Positions 24,831 through 36,765 of a stretch of DNA of 64,000 nt are shown piece by piece. Source of the DNA: Zerene cesonia (Eukaryota > Arthropoda > Insecta > Lepidoptera > Pieridae); assembly GCF_012273895.1 (NCBI RefSeq), contig NC_052111.1:7998001-8062000 (forward strand), given 5' to 3'. Below the pieces are notes generated by a model. It did not search any database, was not told the origin of the DNA, and saw nothing but the letters and a program-made list of their open reading frames with translations. The first letter of the stretch is position 1; every line of letters begins with the position of its first letter. Both the position numbers and the translations under genes were made by a program.

Positions 24831-25388
24831 AAGTAATATATTTCACTTATCATATAATTTAAAGAGTAGTTTGCATATACTTTTGACTAAAACCACTATG
24901 AAGCTACTAAAAAGTGCATTTATTAAAGCCCGTTTTACTGTCGTTAATTTTAATTCTTCAAAATAAATTTTGTGAGAACAACCTATGTACGTAATATAAC
25001 AGTTGAGACATACTCTATTAAATACAGGTAACCCAAATTACAAACAATACCTCACGAAACTCAATAAAGACGCAGCTATGAGCTCACTCATTCACCGTAA
25101 TTTGTAAACTCATTAAACTCATAAGTATTCGACGCCTGTTTCCCCAGGAGCGTAAATCACATGGACGACTCATATTGTGTCGATCAGCCATAAAACCTGC
25201 TATAAATGGAGTTGATGGTATTGACAACTGCGTAATTTTGATCTGGATGCTGTTTATTGTTTGAATGTTGATGAATAATTGCTTTTAATTTGAGCTTAGC
25301 GCATTTTGATCGTGTCAATATGCTTTGTCTTATTTTTTGGTGTTCGCAGTTTTACAATTAAAGGGAACGTATCGGGATTTATAACGTA
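24831..25388. other. Unassigned AT-rich sequence
   Basis: No supported feature was found. Confidence 0.5.
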
Positions 25389-25547
25389 CTAACTGTTCGC
25401 CCCTACTTCGCCCTTGGTGCATATATAGCCTATGTTACTTAATGAAATTAGTTTTGTAATAGCGAGATAATTTTTAAAATCAGCGAGGAGTTTTTGTGTC
25501 AAACATCTTTTACAAATCTTTCCTCTTTATAATATTAGTATTGATAT
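25389..25547 (-). mobile_element. Helitron-like element, family D-related
   Basis: The plus strand runs from CTAACTGTTCGCCCCTACTT, through GGTGCATATATAGCCTATGT, to TTATAATATTAGTATTGATA. It shares both ends with family D but has a different middle. The CTAG terminus is mutated to CTAA. Confidence 0.55.
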
Positions 25548-26692
25548 ATATGTGCTCTGGGAACATTTGAAACAACAACGGACGCCTCTTTGAAGTTCAG
25601 CACTACTTATTAAAGCATTGTTTGCTCACTTGTTTTCTTAAATGATAAAATTAAAGCTGTCCTTAAAATTTTGCCAAGTTGTTGGATCCGCACTCGAGAT
25701 TTGAGCCCTAAATAATAAGAGATTGTATCGGCCCCTCAGCAATTTTTTTGCTCCACAAGTGCTTGTTTCAAATCTAGCGAAGGTCGGGTTTAATTTGAGC
25801 TTGCTAGGAATTTCATCTCGTTGAAAGTCACTTCAATGGAGTGAATTTTCAGCTAATTTGTTTCGATGAAAGCGACGGTCGTGAAAAGCGAGAAAATTGT
25901 AATTGTATGGTCGTATTCACTCTATTCAAGCGTTCGTTTATTTCTCTATCAATTGCGTATTGCTAACGATAGCACGAAGAGAGGGTAGTGTCTTATACTT
26001 AATCTGTTATCTGTATAAATTTATATATATTGTATATATTTTGCCAAGAGAAACCTAAACTGGTATTATTAATATTTTTAAGTTCAAGGAACGGTCCGAT
26101 AAAATTTTAAAACGACAAAGTAAATGCTCATAAGAAGCAAATTCTCAACGGGAGACTCATTTAAACTTTTAGCGCGTTAATGACTTTAAAAACTGCGGCG
26201 ACACACCCCACAATCATTTTCACATATCCTAAAATCCAGGACCATAAATTTAGAATCCGTTCAACAAAGCATGTTCTCGGGATAACTAAGCATTAAAGGT
26301 AAAGAACCTCGTGCTATAAATCAGCCGCGGCTTGTCTTCGCCAACTTTTCGCCGTTCATGGAGTTATTTACCGACTCTTAATCACTCGCTGAGGTGCTCT
26401 GTGAATTATAATTTTATACGCCATGCATTGAATGCGATTGACACGCTCGTTTCGTTTCCTTCCCCTTTTGGAGAGGAACAATTATAGCTTTGATTATGCT
26501 GTTGTGTTTTAATATCATTCTTAATTCTTTTGTTTTCAACATTTGTGTAAACAAATGAAAAGTAAATGACATAACACTATCAAGCATATTAGATTGGCGA
26601 TCGTCTACCCATTGACGTGTCAAACAAGATTTTATTTCTCTTTTTATTTTCTTAAAAGTAACTTTAGCTTAGGAATTCCTCCATATTTTTTC
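25548..26692. other. Unassigned sequence
   Basis: No recognised repeat or exon was found. The minus-strand frame at 26414-26623 has no motif. Confidence 0.5.
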
Positions 26693-26815
26693 CTAGATTA
26701 CAAAGTTCGACTTCATGTGACATCTGCCAACCCGCACTTGGCCAGCTTAGTGGATTATGACATGAACCCTCATAGGAGGCCTTTATCCCCAAACGGAACC
26801 TATACGGGCATATTT
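26693..26815 (+). mobile_element. RTE-like retroposon 3' region
   Basis: AAGTTCGACTTCATGTGACATC-type sequence followed by AACCCGCACTTGGCCAGCTT and CCCTCATAGGAGGCCTTTAT. Both ends are truncated and there is no (GATGAT)n tail. Confidence 0.65.
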
Positions 26816-27302
26816 TTAATGTTATTCAATTATTTTCTTCATTAGCGATATGCTATATTCGATACGAATCCTTTTAAAAAATATAAAATGATGCGCTCCA
26901 CGCAGTCATTAAATTAAAAGCCTTATCAGGTTTCAATTTTTAAATGAACATTTTTTATTAATTATATATTTTTTGCGCGACGTGAAACATAATACGGGGA
27001 GAGTGAGATTTATAATTATTATATGGAAACTGTTACCCAATTTGTGATGTGTCATCGCTATAGAAAAAGCATTATAATTTCTATGAATTTAGTAACAAGT
27101 TGAATATATAGCATAAACACTAAAGTGTCACAATAAATTTCTGGCAAGGGTAGAATCGGTGACCTCGCAAATACGAAGTCGGCCTTAGATTTACGAACTT
27201 TTAAAAAGATATACTCCTTGATAAATAAGATATACAAACCCCTTTCTTTGTTAAATTGATGGTAGATATGTTAGAATTTACATTGACTTCGATTTCGGGT
27301 AG
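26816..27302. other. Unassigned AT-rich sequence
   Basis: Nothing supported. Confidence 0.5.
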
Positions 27303-27365
27303 AACCCCCACTTCGTACTTATATGCATAGCATTTATAATGCATATAAGTTAGATTTCTGGGGTT
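27303..27365. repeat. Two-tier hairpin
   Basis: The inner stem ACTTATATGCAT / ATGCATATAAGT (12 bp, perfect) has a 10-nt loop. An outer AACCCC (27303-27308) pairs with GGGGTT (27360-27365) across internal loops of about 8 nt. The nested symmetry suggests a small foldback element or a structured transcript. Confidence 0.65.
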
Positions 27366-27626
27366 AAAGGAAGTAATAAAGTCTTTCTAGAATCTTCCGC
27401 GCTGGTGCATAATTTATTTCCTAGATATGCGGAAATAATTCCAGTGTGGGAAAGTGAAGTAATTTTAATTTATAGTTTTATAGCATTCAAAATTTCTCAA
27501 GTGATGTAATAACTCCTGCTATATACGTCATAGTAATCTCCCTGCTCAAAATCGCTTATCTTCTAAATCACGGTGAGACTGAGATGTTACATGTATTGAA
27601 GGTCATACATCCATGTTACATCTCCA
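27366..27626. other. Unassigned sequence
   Basis: Short gap with no supported feature. Confidence 0.5.
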
Positions 27627-27769
27627 ATCTCCCCGTGACTACGCTCGCTGTAAAGTGTTCGAAACGTCGGGTTAGTAATATAATGAATAAATTGCATTTA
27701 AAATCCGTTAAAAAGTCTTTAAGCCGTTAAAGTATAATACTCGCGTAAAATCAAACACAAGAAAATACT
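27627..27769. mobile_element. Foldback element family M copy
   Basis: TCTCCAATCTCCCCGTGACT, then GTTCGAAACGTCGGGTTAGT and an arm ending AAAAAGTCTTTAA, followed by the inverted end motif TCAAACACAAGAAAATACT. This is one arm plus its terminal module, matching 55260-55474. Confidence 0.68.
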
Positions 27770-28806
27770 GAAAAGGATTTAGATATATTTATGCTTCAAA
27801 ATAATTCTCAGTTATACATCTAGCAGACTTCATAACATTATATCCCAACGTCTATAGGAACATTATTGGGTTGTAAAGAATCATTAATAAAATGTTCGTA
27901 AACACAAAGGGTCTGGCAGTGCCTAGATAAGCTTCGGGTTTTCTTGCTTGACCTAGATAGTAGATGGAAAAGGATGGGCGGGTTTTTATCGTTAGTCTAG
28001 ACAAGATGTAGTGTAGTTTCAGCCCAAAAATACTAAAACTGCAAATATTCATTTATTCAGAATTACACAGTATATTAAAATGTGGAACGCTCATAGTGAT
28101 TCCATGACTGTTTTCTCTTGTTATTTACCTTTGTTGGATTTTTCAATATCTACGGCATTTGGCAAAAAAAAAAACGAATACCACCGTAATGTTTGTTGAA
28201 AAGCAAGAGGCAAGAGGATGATCGTCTTAATTTTATATACACCAATTGATATTTTGCTATTTCATATTATAGTTCTCCCATCGCCATATGAACATTTCAA
28301 TGTATATTATTAACAGAACTTTCATGCACGCGGATTATGATATTCGAGAGAGGAGAATATTTCTATATGGTACAAGTCACGAAGATCACGCTTTTATAAA
28401 TTGCTGAAGCAAAAATAACGGTAGACATGCATGAATTTTGTGTTGATATAAAACATTTAAAAGTATATTTTGAATTTGGGTTATGGATTTTGGATATAGT
28501 TGTAGTTTTTGTGTATATTTTCATACGTTATTCATTTTTAGCGTTTCATTTCATTTATAAACTTGAATGAAATATTCTATTAAAAAACAAAAACACATGA
28601 TACTTATATAATACATATAGGGTTGATTTGACCGCTTGCTTGTATCCTATTTCACACTTCGACGTACCTGTCTATCTAATAAATTATTTGCTAATTTTAA
28701 CACACATATAAATAAAACAGGAGTTGTGAAAACGGTTCTTAATATAGTTTCATCTTGAATAATCAATATAATTAATATATCAAGGAATAAAGATAGATGA
28801 AAAGAT
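27770..28806. other. Unassigned AT-rich sequence
   Basis: No supported feature was found. A short A run lies at 28165-28175. Confidence 0.5.
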
Positions 28807-28935
28807 ATACATATCCTTTTCCCTACCCTTCCCTGTCCTTTCTTTTATTCCTCTCGTCAATCCTTTCCCATTTGAAGTCAGCAATCCATTTGAAGAGGCG
28901 TAAGGTCTGCAATGGACCTTATACCTACTACTACA
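28807..28935 (+). mobile_element. Family S retroposon, truncated
   Basis: The pyrimidine-rich CCTTTTCCCTACCCTTCCC section followed by 'GAAGAGGCGTAAGGTCTGCA' matches the copies at 59465 and (inverted) 35025. The 3' tail is missing. Confidence 0.6.
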
Positions 28936-29421
28936 GCTACAAAATACTTCCTTATTACGACTCAGATTAATTTGAGTACAGGGACTTCATCCTAATATCA
29001 ACTCTTCTAACTCCTCCAACTCTACACATACGAGTTAAGCACCAATAGTAATACCACAGCCCCAGGCACTATGCAAATGGCAGAAGTTAACGTATAGGCA
29101 TTATTTATAAGCAGTTTCATCTTAGTTCAGTGAAGCGCTCCAGAATCTAGTGCTCTTGTAAAAACCCCACCTGTCTCTAAGCTAGCTGGTCATGAATATT
29201 AAACCCGGTTTACGATAAGGACTGCAGCGATCTACAAAGTATAATTATATTTTAATGGAGTCTCTCTTTTGTAAAACTTCACAATTTCCTGCTGTATTTT
29301 TTACATGCTTAAATTCTTTTGTACTAGGAAAAATTATAAATAATAATGTTTTTCATCTCTCTGACTACGGATAAAGCTCTCTTGTCAAGTAGCATACCAA
29401 AAATTAAATATATATTATATA
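28936..29421. other. Unassigned sequence
   Basis: No supported feature was found. Confidence 0.5.
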
Positions 29422-29588
29422 CTAGCTTCCCGCCCGCGGCTCCGCCCGCCTCCGTATTGTTCTTACCTTTTAAACAATCCCTGGACTATTCAAAATGCAC
29501 CAAAACCATGATAATAAAAAACCAGACTAGCCATTCTCGAGTTTCAGCGAGACTAACGAACAGAAATCGATTTTTATATGTAAGAAGA
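29422..29588 (-). mobile_element. Helitron-like element, family G
   Basis: On the plus strand it begins CTAGCTTCCCGCCCGCGGCT and includes CTTTTAAACAATCCCTGGAC and GCGAGACTAACGAACAGAAA, ending in TTTTTATATGTAAGA. CTAG preceded by A is the inverted Helitron 3' end. A relative lies at 36583-36765. Confidence 0.6.
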
Positions 29589-29902
29589 TGATTTCATCAA
29601 AATCAAATATCATACGAGGATATACAATATTAGCGGGAGATAATACTAACACTAACATAATACCCATAGTAAATTGAGAATATGCTTTCATAATTAAAAC
29701 TTCCACAATGCAAACGCTTCAATAGAGCTACTGCTGCACAATAGGCAGATTATCCGCTAAGCCACTATCTCATATTAAAAACGTCATAATATACGCTATA
29801 TCAACGTGTATGGGTCGTTTTGTATGAAACTTTAGTTTTAGAAATATCCCCTATATATAATAGATACCTTATTTACATTGCGTGTTAGACAAAGAAGTAC
29901 CT
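29589..29902. other. Unassigned sequence
   Basis: No supported feature was found. Confidence 0.45.
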
Positions 29903-29934
29903 ACCTTTATAAAAATTGCCTTTATAAAAATTGT
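29903..29934. repeat. Tandem duplication of about 16 bp
   Basis: CCTTTATAAAAATTG occurs twice in direct succession. It is not part of a family seen elsewhere in the window. Confidence 0.8.
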
Positions 29935-30179
29935 CGCAAGTTAAAATTAATCGAGTCACTGTAACAGAATTGAATTTCGTCATTCAACTTTTTGATGGGA
30001 TTGGGGGAGAAAGGTAGAGAAAGTTTTTATAATTAAATAGCACGAACTGGGAGTAAAATGACGTAGCTTCCGCGCCTCTGAATTATATTCCTTTAAATAT
30101 TGATTAAGATAAACCTTGTCTATTGTAAATAGTGCTTCAAAAAGTATGTAACTTAGTTGATATCTTCGAGGCAACAACA

Positions 30180-30347
30180 AAAATTATATCCGATTACCCT
30201 CCCATTTCCATATTAACTATCCTATCCAAAGTCCTTGAACGACTTATCCATCACCAACTTACATCTTTTATTTACACACAACAATATTTTACACACAACA
30301 TCCTTACTGATTTCCAATCAGTTTTTCGTCCCGCTTATAGTTTAGCA
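30180..30347 (+). pseudogene. Non-LTR reverse transcriptase remnant
   Basis: A frame open from 30132 contains SDYPPISILTILSKVLERLI, then HHQLTSF and DFQSVFRP. In Jockey/CR1-group LINEs the reverse transcriptase begins its conserved palm region with a motif of the form (N/S)(D/Y)RPIS(L/I)(L)..., then (S)K(I/V)LE(K/R)..., and QSGFRPG; the spacing here agrees. Differences such as Pro for the usual Arg in 'DYRPIS' and Val for Gly in 'QSGFRP' suggest decay. Only about 55 residues of an enzyme of several hundred survive, without the FADD catalytic box. The frame then runs straight into the element's 3' UTR, so the middle of the ORF was deleted. Confidence 0.82.
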
Positions 30348-30506
30348 GTATGCTCGTTACCTTTTACCGTGGTTGCCTGGAAGAGATCACTTCAACAACA
30401 AGAGGTCGCCAAACAAATTGTACGCTTCATTATAATCATTATTATTATTATTTTTAAGTTTCCTTCTTCTTTTTGTTGAAGAGTTAAATAAATAAATAAA
30501 TAAAAA
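30180..30506 (+). mobile_element. Internally deleted Jockey/CR1-type LINE with (TAAA)n tail
   Basis: The RT block at 30180-30347 is joined to a 3' UTR (GTGGTTGCCTGGAAGAGATC at 30369 onward), an ATT-rich run, and a tail of TAAA units at 30484-30505. The remaining ORF and most of the UTR are missing. The 3' block is the same as in the stand-alone family L ends elsewhere in the window, so this copy links those ends to a specific type of reverse transcriptase. Confidence 0.75.
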
Positions 30507-32084
30507 CAACTAAAATAGCCAAATCCCAGGCAATTCGAATATAAAGCGTCGTGAGCACGTCGCGTTTCGTCTCCAAGATACCCGATAAATTTTGTTGGCC
30601 ATAAATCCAGCTGTGTCGATACTGCGAGGAAAACTAGCGACCCTAATAGCTCCTCTAATGAAACTGCTCGAACGTTCAGGTGAATTAATGTTCATTGTGA
30701 ATTTATTTAAACGTTCATGTATTATCTGGGTTTATTGCCTGGCCTGCGGATCCATGAATGTCTAAACTTTGTTAGCGATAAATTGACATTGGTGCAGATT
30801 TATTTACATTGTATTGGACTTACAAAGTATTTATAAATTTTTTAATATATTTTACTTGTATTACATAAGTGACCATCCATGTAGAATCTTGAATGTTGCG
30901 TGCAGTTATCATTATTTAATTAATTATCAATTTGCTGAAAAATAATTATCATCATTTGCTGCTTAGTATGTTTCTTTCGTTCAAAAATACTTGTGCAAAT
31001 TAGTCTGAAATTTGCATCGACAATATACAAGGCCGGCGCCAAGTAAATATGTGCTGTTTGAAGCTAATTAAATCATAGAAAAATCCAAGGCTAAAAACGC
31101 AGTCAAACGGCCAATAATTATAGCCAAAATGGTTGCAACTACTACACATTAATGTTAAATTTATTGTAAAAGCTAGAGTTCTTTGGTTGACTCGAATTTT
31201 GATATGCACCAATAAACTCTCACCATACAACGCGGAGACATCCCAAAATGAAAGTTAAATTACAATGCTATTGCTGCGTAAACCTAAGTTGAACACTTGG
31301 CATTAAAGGAAGTAAGGGAAGCATCCGATTGCAATAAAGATAGCTAATGGTATTTATGGAAGCGATACGATGTTTTTGATAAAATATGACAATTGCTAAC
31401 GAAATAATGTAAATCTTTCTCGGCTGTAACTTGCTACCAATTGTAAGATTCCTCTTTAAAAAATCTTCCAAGCGGGAGACTATTTTAAATACCGAACTCT
31501 ACTTCTAATCTTCATGGAATTTAATTTGATGTGTCAAGTCAGCAGTAGATGATCTTCCACCTGAACTAATGAAGATATTTTAAATGAAACACTATAACCT
31601 AGTTTTGTCGGGTTACACAACCGACCTTCTCTTACATATCTTATTTTCATCATAAATTGAAATATGAAACTATTCAAAGTCCATTCACGTTCGAAATTAA
31701 TTCTTGAGCTAAAAATTCAAGCATTTTAAAAGCTTCAGTTTAGTAATTATAATATTTTTACATTCAAATGAATTCCATTCGTGTAGCTTATGTTAAGTTA
31801 TATTCGAGTTACATTCAACAAAAATAAAACATTATTTCACAATCAAATTATGCATAGAATTATCATAAAAATCTTTATTACATTATTTTGGTGTAATATT
31901 ACAAGTGAATTCGTTTTTCCCGAAACGGTCCTAAATGTACGATTTATTTAACAATGAAAGAGAAATACGTAATCGTAAAATACAGCTTTAACTCAGAGCT
32001 AATGATTATATAGCACAATGAACAAATACATGTAACATAAAGCAAACGAACTGTGAATAGATAAGTTGTAGATGCTTGTCGATA
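30507..32084. other. Unassigned sequence
   Basis: No supported gene or recognised repeat was found. Several frames of 61-76 codons on the minus strand have no motifs. Confidence 0.5.
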
Positions 32085-32262
32085 CCAGAGCGGGTGAGGT
32101 CGCAATGGATGCGGAAGCGAGGCTATGCCCTATGTATGGAGCGGGGGCGGGAGCGATGGTGGGAAATGGAAACATTAGTGTTGCAAGTGTTTATGGGCGG
32201 TGGTGACCACTTAACATCAGGTGGCCCACCTGCTCCTTTGCTTGCTCTGCCATAAAAAAAAT
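32085..32262 (+). mobile_element. Family S-like retroposon 3' end, variant
   Basis: A purine-rich stretch with GGAGCGGGGGCGGGAGCGAT precedes GGGCGGTGGTGACCACTTAA, ATCAGGTGGCCCACCTGCTC and TGCCATAAAAAAAA. The terminal module matches family S, but the upstream body differs. It could be a different LINE that shares the tail. Confidence 0.6.
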
Positions 32263-33168
32263 CATTATCATAGAATATGCTTTCAAGAAAGTGAAGCCTT
32301 CTTTAATCCATAATTGTATAAAGATAGTGGAAAATAAATTGTATGATAGAGTAATATTAGGGTGGATGAATTGACTTGAATTAAAATATTTATTTACTCA
32401 ACTAGACCTCGTTTAAGTTTCTTTCGGATCGGCAAATTACAGAAATATATTTTTATTTACTACCAAATCGGGCTATGGAATTAATAAACAAAAATTCATT
32501 TTGGAAGCGTTTCCCAATACTATTTGTAAGAAGTATTTTGAATGAAATTCTACAAAAATAACAAAAGTTAAAGTAAAAATAAAGTACTACGTAATATCGC
32601 TATTTTTGCTTGCGTCGTAGTCTCATACGCGGCCTAAATAGGGCCGTACTCCAGTATATATTTTCTGGTTTAGTAGCTATTAGAAAAAGTAGCATATTGC
32701 GGTTAAACATCGTACGTATATATATCGTTGAGATCGTTGCATAAAAACTACTAATCGTAAGTAAAAATGTAGGTCTTATTCGGTATTAAATAAGAGAAGA
32801 GTATGTTTATGTTGAAGTGTACATCAGCGTTCTGAATGGAAAAATCTAGAATTTCTATTGAAGAGAACTTTTATACATCGTAATATGATACAATTTAAAC
32901 GTTGTTTGAATAACGGTGTTTTTGGGATTCAGAACTCAATGTAAAACGAGACCTATTACTAAGACGTCGCTGTTGTTGTGTTTGTCCATCCGTCTTTTTG
33001 TCTGTCAATAGGCTCTATCTCATGAAGTGTGTTAGTTAGATAATTGAAAAATGTGTGTTGATGATGTTCAGAGATAACGTATTTCTGTTGTCGCTATAAG
33101 AACAAATAATAAAAAATGAAGGTCGGTTGGCACCGTCATATAATAAATAGCTTACAAATACTAAATTA
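32263..33168. other. Unassigned AT-rich sequence
   Basis: No supported feature was found. Confidence 0.5.
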
Positions 33169-33367
33169 CTAGCTGCGCCCCGCGGTTTCACCCACGTAAG
33201 TCCGTATCCCGTAGGAATATCGGGATAAAAAGTTACTTATGTGTTATTTTAGTTGTCCAGCTATCTACGTACTATATTGCAATCGGTTTAGTAGTTTTTG
33301 CATGAAAGAGTAGCAAACATACACACATCCTCGCAAACTTACGCATTTATAATATTAGCACGAAGGA
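33169..33367 (-). mobile_element. Helitron-like element, family A, full length
   Basis: On the minus strand it runs from TCCTTCGTGCTAATATTATA, through CTACTAAACCGATTGCAATA, to GGGGCGCAGCTAG, followed by T. The terminal hairpin is intact. About 540 bp separate it from a family A copy in the opposite orientation at 33906. Confidence 0.76.
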
Positions 33368-33905
33368 TTATACAATATAAAATGTTATTCGAATGTCTAA
33401 ATATAATTACCTAAGGCCTGTGTATTATATTGGATCAATAAAAGACTCGCTGAGTTATTTATAGGTGTAACGAAGAAATTAATTATTGATTCGCTTTGCT
33501 ATTGAATTCTATACTTATAATTTAAAAGGCAGAACATAAAAATACCTTCGTTATTCAATTTTCGCTCATATAAGCTTTAACCCATGTTTATATAATAAAT
33601 GGGATGTACTTTTTGTGACATACTTGTTTCATTATATCCCCATACTTGATGCATTAGAGATTCTGCTAATATTAATTTAAATTTCACGCGAAATAAACAT
33701 ATCCTATCTGATAATAATGATATGAAAATAAGAATAAGTATAAGGGATAGATTATAGTCTGGATTAGGACATAGACTATTTACCCGGGTACCACGAGTGA
33801 TTTAAGGGTTATGAATTTTATATATCATGAAATCTCTAGACATCTACGGCTGCATTAACGATATTCGTTCCTATCTAACTGATATAACATATTATCTTAC
33901 GTGTA
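33368..33905. other. Unassigned spacer between two family A Helitrons
   Basis: No supported feature was found. Confidence 0.5.
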
Positions 33906-34105
33906 TCTTACTAATATTATAAATGCGAAAGTTTGTAAGGATGTGTGTGTGTTTGTTGCTCTGTCACGCAAAAACTACTGAACCGATTGCAATGACATTT
34001 GGTACGTAGATAGCTGGACAACTGAAATAACATATAGGCAACTTTTTATTCCAATATTCCTACGGGATACGGACTTACGCGGGTGAAACCGCGGGGAGCA
34101 GCTAG
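33906..34105 (+). mobile_element. Helitron-like element, family A, best-preserved copy
   Basis: It starts TCTTACTAATATTATAAATG after A and ends GGGGAGCAGCTAG before T. A (GT)n run lies at about 33943-33952, and the hairpin GCGGGTGAAACCGC sits just before the end. At about 200 bp it is a good reference for the family; no ORF of note. Confidence 0.8.
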
Positions 34106-34441
34106 TTAACAATAAAAGATAGCGTAGCAACATTATATCAGCTAGATAACACTCATCCAGCGGATAATCTCATTACCGGCCGCTGAACCGCGAGCCTCGT
34201 CAGTTTCACTTTTAACTTTATTGCTTTATCGATTGTCACTCATACCGCCGTACGTGGCGCGTGAATTGATACGCAATTTCGTGTTGCAATTTGATTATGT
34301 TTTATACATTAATTCGTTTTTTTAATCAAATTCTAGGTTAAGAATTGTATTGTATATAGTATATATACCCAAGTGCATTTAGGTGATAGTGTCGTAGTAG
34401 CTATATAGCAATGAGCCGTTGAGAACAATATCTTGGCTTTT
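34106..34441. other. Unassigned sequence
   Basis: Includes a pocket of higher GC at about 34150-34280. No gene or recognised repeat was found. Confidence 0.5.
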
Positions 34442-34546
34442 AGAAATTAAAATCTTTTTAACGGATTGTAAACGCGATTTATTCATTATATTATTAACCC
34501 GACGTTTCGAACAGTTTACAGCGTGCGTGGTCACGGTTAAATCAAA
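34442..34546. mobile_element. Foldback element family M copy, single arm
   Basis: The arm GAAATTAAAATCTTTTTAAC...TTATTAACCCGACG is followed by TTTCGAACAGTTTACAGCG and GTGGTCACGG. It is oriented opposite to the copies at 20307 and 27627. Confidence 0.68.
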
Positions 34547-34887
34547 CATAATAAAATACAATATCTTTATTTTGCAGTTAGTAAAAAAAACTAACTGCCC
34601 TTTAATTGTTTAAACTAACTAACAAATGCGACCACATGGCAGGCACCAGTGTTCCAATTAAAAATAATAATCGTAAGAGCTTTCTTTTGTTTTAAATCGA
34701 TTGATAAAATACATGGGTGCCTGTCCCTTGTTATTAATATGATAAACATATTATCGACACATATATATCGACATATCGGCACACTTGGCTTCGTAAAATA
34801 AGCATTTACCACATTATTTTCACTTGTTTTCAATAAAATGCATGTAAACTCGTCATAGATCGGGTTTTTTTCATTAATATTAACAAA
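34547..34887. other. Unassigned sequence
   Basis: No supported feature was found. Confidence 0.5.
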
Positions 34888-34993
34888 CAAACTCGCACTT
34901 AACCAGCATGGTGCATTATGGCCCGAACCCTCGTAGGAGGTGTGTGCCCAGCAGTGGGAACATGTTTGAGCTGATGATGATGATGATGATGAG
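34888..34993 (+). mobile_element. RTE-like retroposon 3' end with (GATGAT)n tail
   Basis: ACTCGCACTTAACCAGCATG, then GGCCCGAACCCTCGTAGGAG, then AGCAGTGGGAACATGTTTGA and a (GAT)n tail at about 34976-34992. A trinucleotide tail with this preceding sequence is typical of lepidopteran RTE-clade 3' ends. Confidence 0.72.
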
Positions 34994-35024
34994 CAAAGAA
35001 ACACCTGAAATTTTTTTTTGTATG

Positions 35025-35222
35025 TTACAGTCGGCAATAGAGCTGGTGGGACGCCTGATGGTAAGCGCTACCACCGCCCATGAACATTTGGAGAGGCATA
35101 AGGTCCATTGCAGACCTTACGCCTCTACAAATGGATTGCCGACTTTTTGGGAAGGGATTAAGAAAGGATTGGCAATAGGAATAGAGGAAAGGACTGGGAA
35201 AGGTAAGGAAAAGGATATGGAT
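35025..35222 (-). mobile_element. Family S retroposon (short subfamily)
   Basis: On the plus strand GTCGGCAATAGAGCTGGTGG, then CCACCGCCCATGAACATTTG and a long dyad (GAGGCATAAGGTC...GACCTTACGCCTC at 35093-35126), followed by the purine-rich complement of the CCTTTTCC tract. The T run before 35025 is the inverted A tail. It lies just after the RTE-like tail. Open frames on both strands here are incidental. Confidence 0.66.
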
Positions 35223-36130
35223 ATAATATTTCACTCATATTAAAAAACTTTCACAAGACACCAAAAACCAAACCTTTGAGAGACATAAAAATGTAAGGGG
35301 CCAAAAGGTGCCATAACCTAGATGTTAACCATCGAAACAGACGTAAAAACGAATATTACAGCAAGCACATACTAACATCAAGTGACAACTATATGTAAGG
35401 GGTTACAGCCGCATTGCATAATGAATCAGCCCTATTTGCATTTTATCACACGCGATTGAACTAATGCCTCAGCCGCGCTCAATAAGAGCATTTGTTTAAT
35501 TATTGTACACAAAACAGTGTGGCAGTTATACAATTGCATTTATTGTACTTATATGCACAATATAATTACCTTTTATTTTCCCAAAGTACAGTATAGTATA
35601 CTTAATAAAGAGAAATAGAGAGCAAACGAATATTTTTCTGGTATGATACCCGGATAAAATGATATCCTATATGATTTACCAATATCATTCAGATAGTACG
35701 TGATATCACACATATATTTTCGAGGTGTAAAAGCCATTACGCGTTGAAACATGTTTTGAAGAACTATGGAAAATTGTTATAAGATTTTTAAATAAATCGT
35801 AGTACAGTTTATTGTTGAGTTACGATTGGTATGTTTTGTGATGATAATAATTTATTTGAAACTTTGATTTTACGCTTAGTAGGCGTTGTAATTTAATATT
35901 CTTGGTGCAAATAATTGATTTCACTTAAAAAGCAATGCCTATCGTAATCCTAATTCATTGCATTATAGAGAACAAAGACGCTTTCCGCCATGTGCGTGTC
36001 TGTTTGCTTAGATCTTTAAAAATACTCAACAGACTTTCGTAGTATTTTTATAGATAGAATGATTCAGGATATGTATAATAACGTTGAAAAAGCAGAGGGG
36101 GAGGGGAGGTGTTTTACTCCTAACTCAAAG
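35223..36130. other. Unassigned sequence
   Basis: No recognised repeat was found. A purine tract AGCAGAGGGGGAGGGGAGG lies at 36091-36109, just before the candidate exon at 36131. Confidence 0.45.
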
Positions 36131-36150
36131 ATGGCGAAGTCGAAGGCAAC
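36131..36150 (+). CDS. Candidate first coding exon (short)
   Basis: AAAGATGGCGAAGTCG is a favourable start context (A at -3, G at +4), and the frame MAKSKA ends at a strong donor AAC|GTAAGTT at 36150|36151. Upstream is a purine-rich stretch and a pyrimidine-rich ACTCCTAACTCAAAG that could be an acceptor. Either it is a very short start exon or a coincidence; no downstream partner can be assigned. The product is unknown. Confidence 0.18.
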
Positions 36151-36582
36151 GTAAGTTCCAGCTGATAAAATATGTTTTATACTGGCATATTAATATATTA
36201 TTAATTAGACAGAATATTATCGTCCAACGCAAAGCCACCCTATGTACTAGAAATAATGGATGATGTATCTAATGCAATGTAAAGTAAACGTCTCGGGAGG
36301 GTATGCCGTTTTAAAACGAAACCAATCTGTGGGTTCTAACAGACGGACGAACTTACTCTGCAATTTATTGCTACCCACCTTTTCGCTAGTTTAGAATTTG
36401 GATTTTGTGCTTTTGGTTTTCCAGTTGTTTCGCAAAAAGTCTTGATTTCGAAGAAGAAATTTCCCTCGCTTATGTACGTGTATGATTTTTTATGATAAAA
36501 TAATAAGAAATTTGAATTCCAAATATCACTATCAACTTTGAATATAATCCGTTAGTTCTAACCTGAATGATTTTTATAACAA
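36151..36582. other. Unassigned sequence
   Basis: No supported feature was found. Confidence 0.5.
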
Positions 36583-36765
36583 CAAGCTGACACGGTGAGC
36601 TTCGCAACACTATAACACATATTTTATGACATATTGTACCTTTTAAATCTTCCCTGGACTGTTATGAATGCATCCAACCTCCAAAATTATCAAAATCGTC
36701 CCATCCATTCTCGTTCTAGCGAGACCAACAAACAACAATCGAATATTATTTATACAGATTATAAT
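36583..36765 (-). mobile_element. Helitron-like element, family G, degraded
   Basis: Contains CTTTTAAATCTTCCCTGGAC and GTTCTAGCGAGACCAACAAA as in 29422-29588. The CTAG end is mutated (AAGCTGACACGG). The ends are uncertain. Confidence 0.5.

Noticed and set aside
35093..35126. microRNA precursor
   Set aside because: The dyad is part of the family S retroposon and is repeated in other copies.
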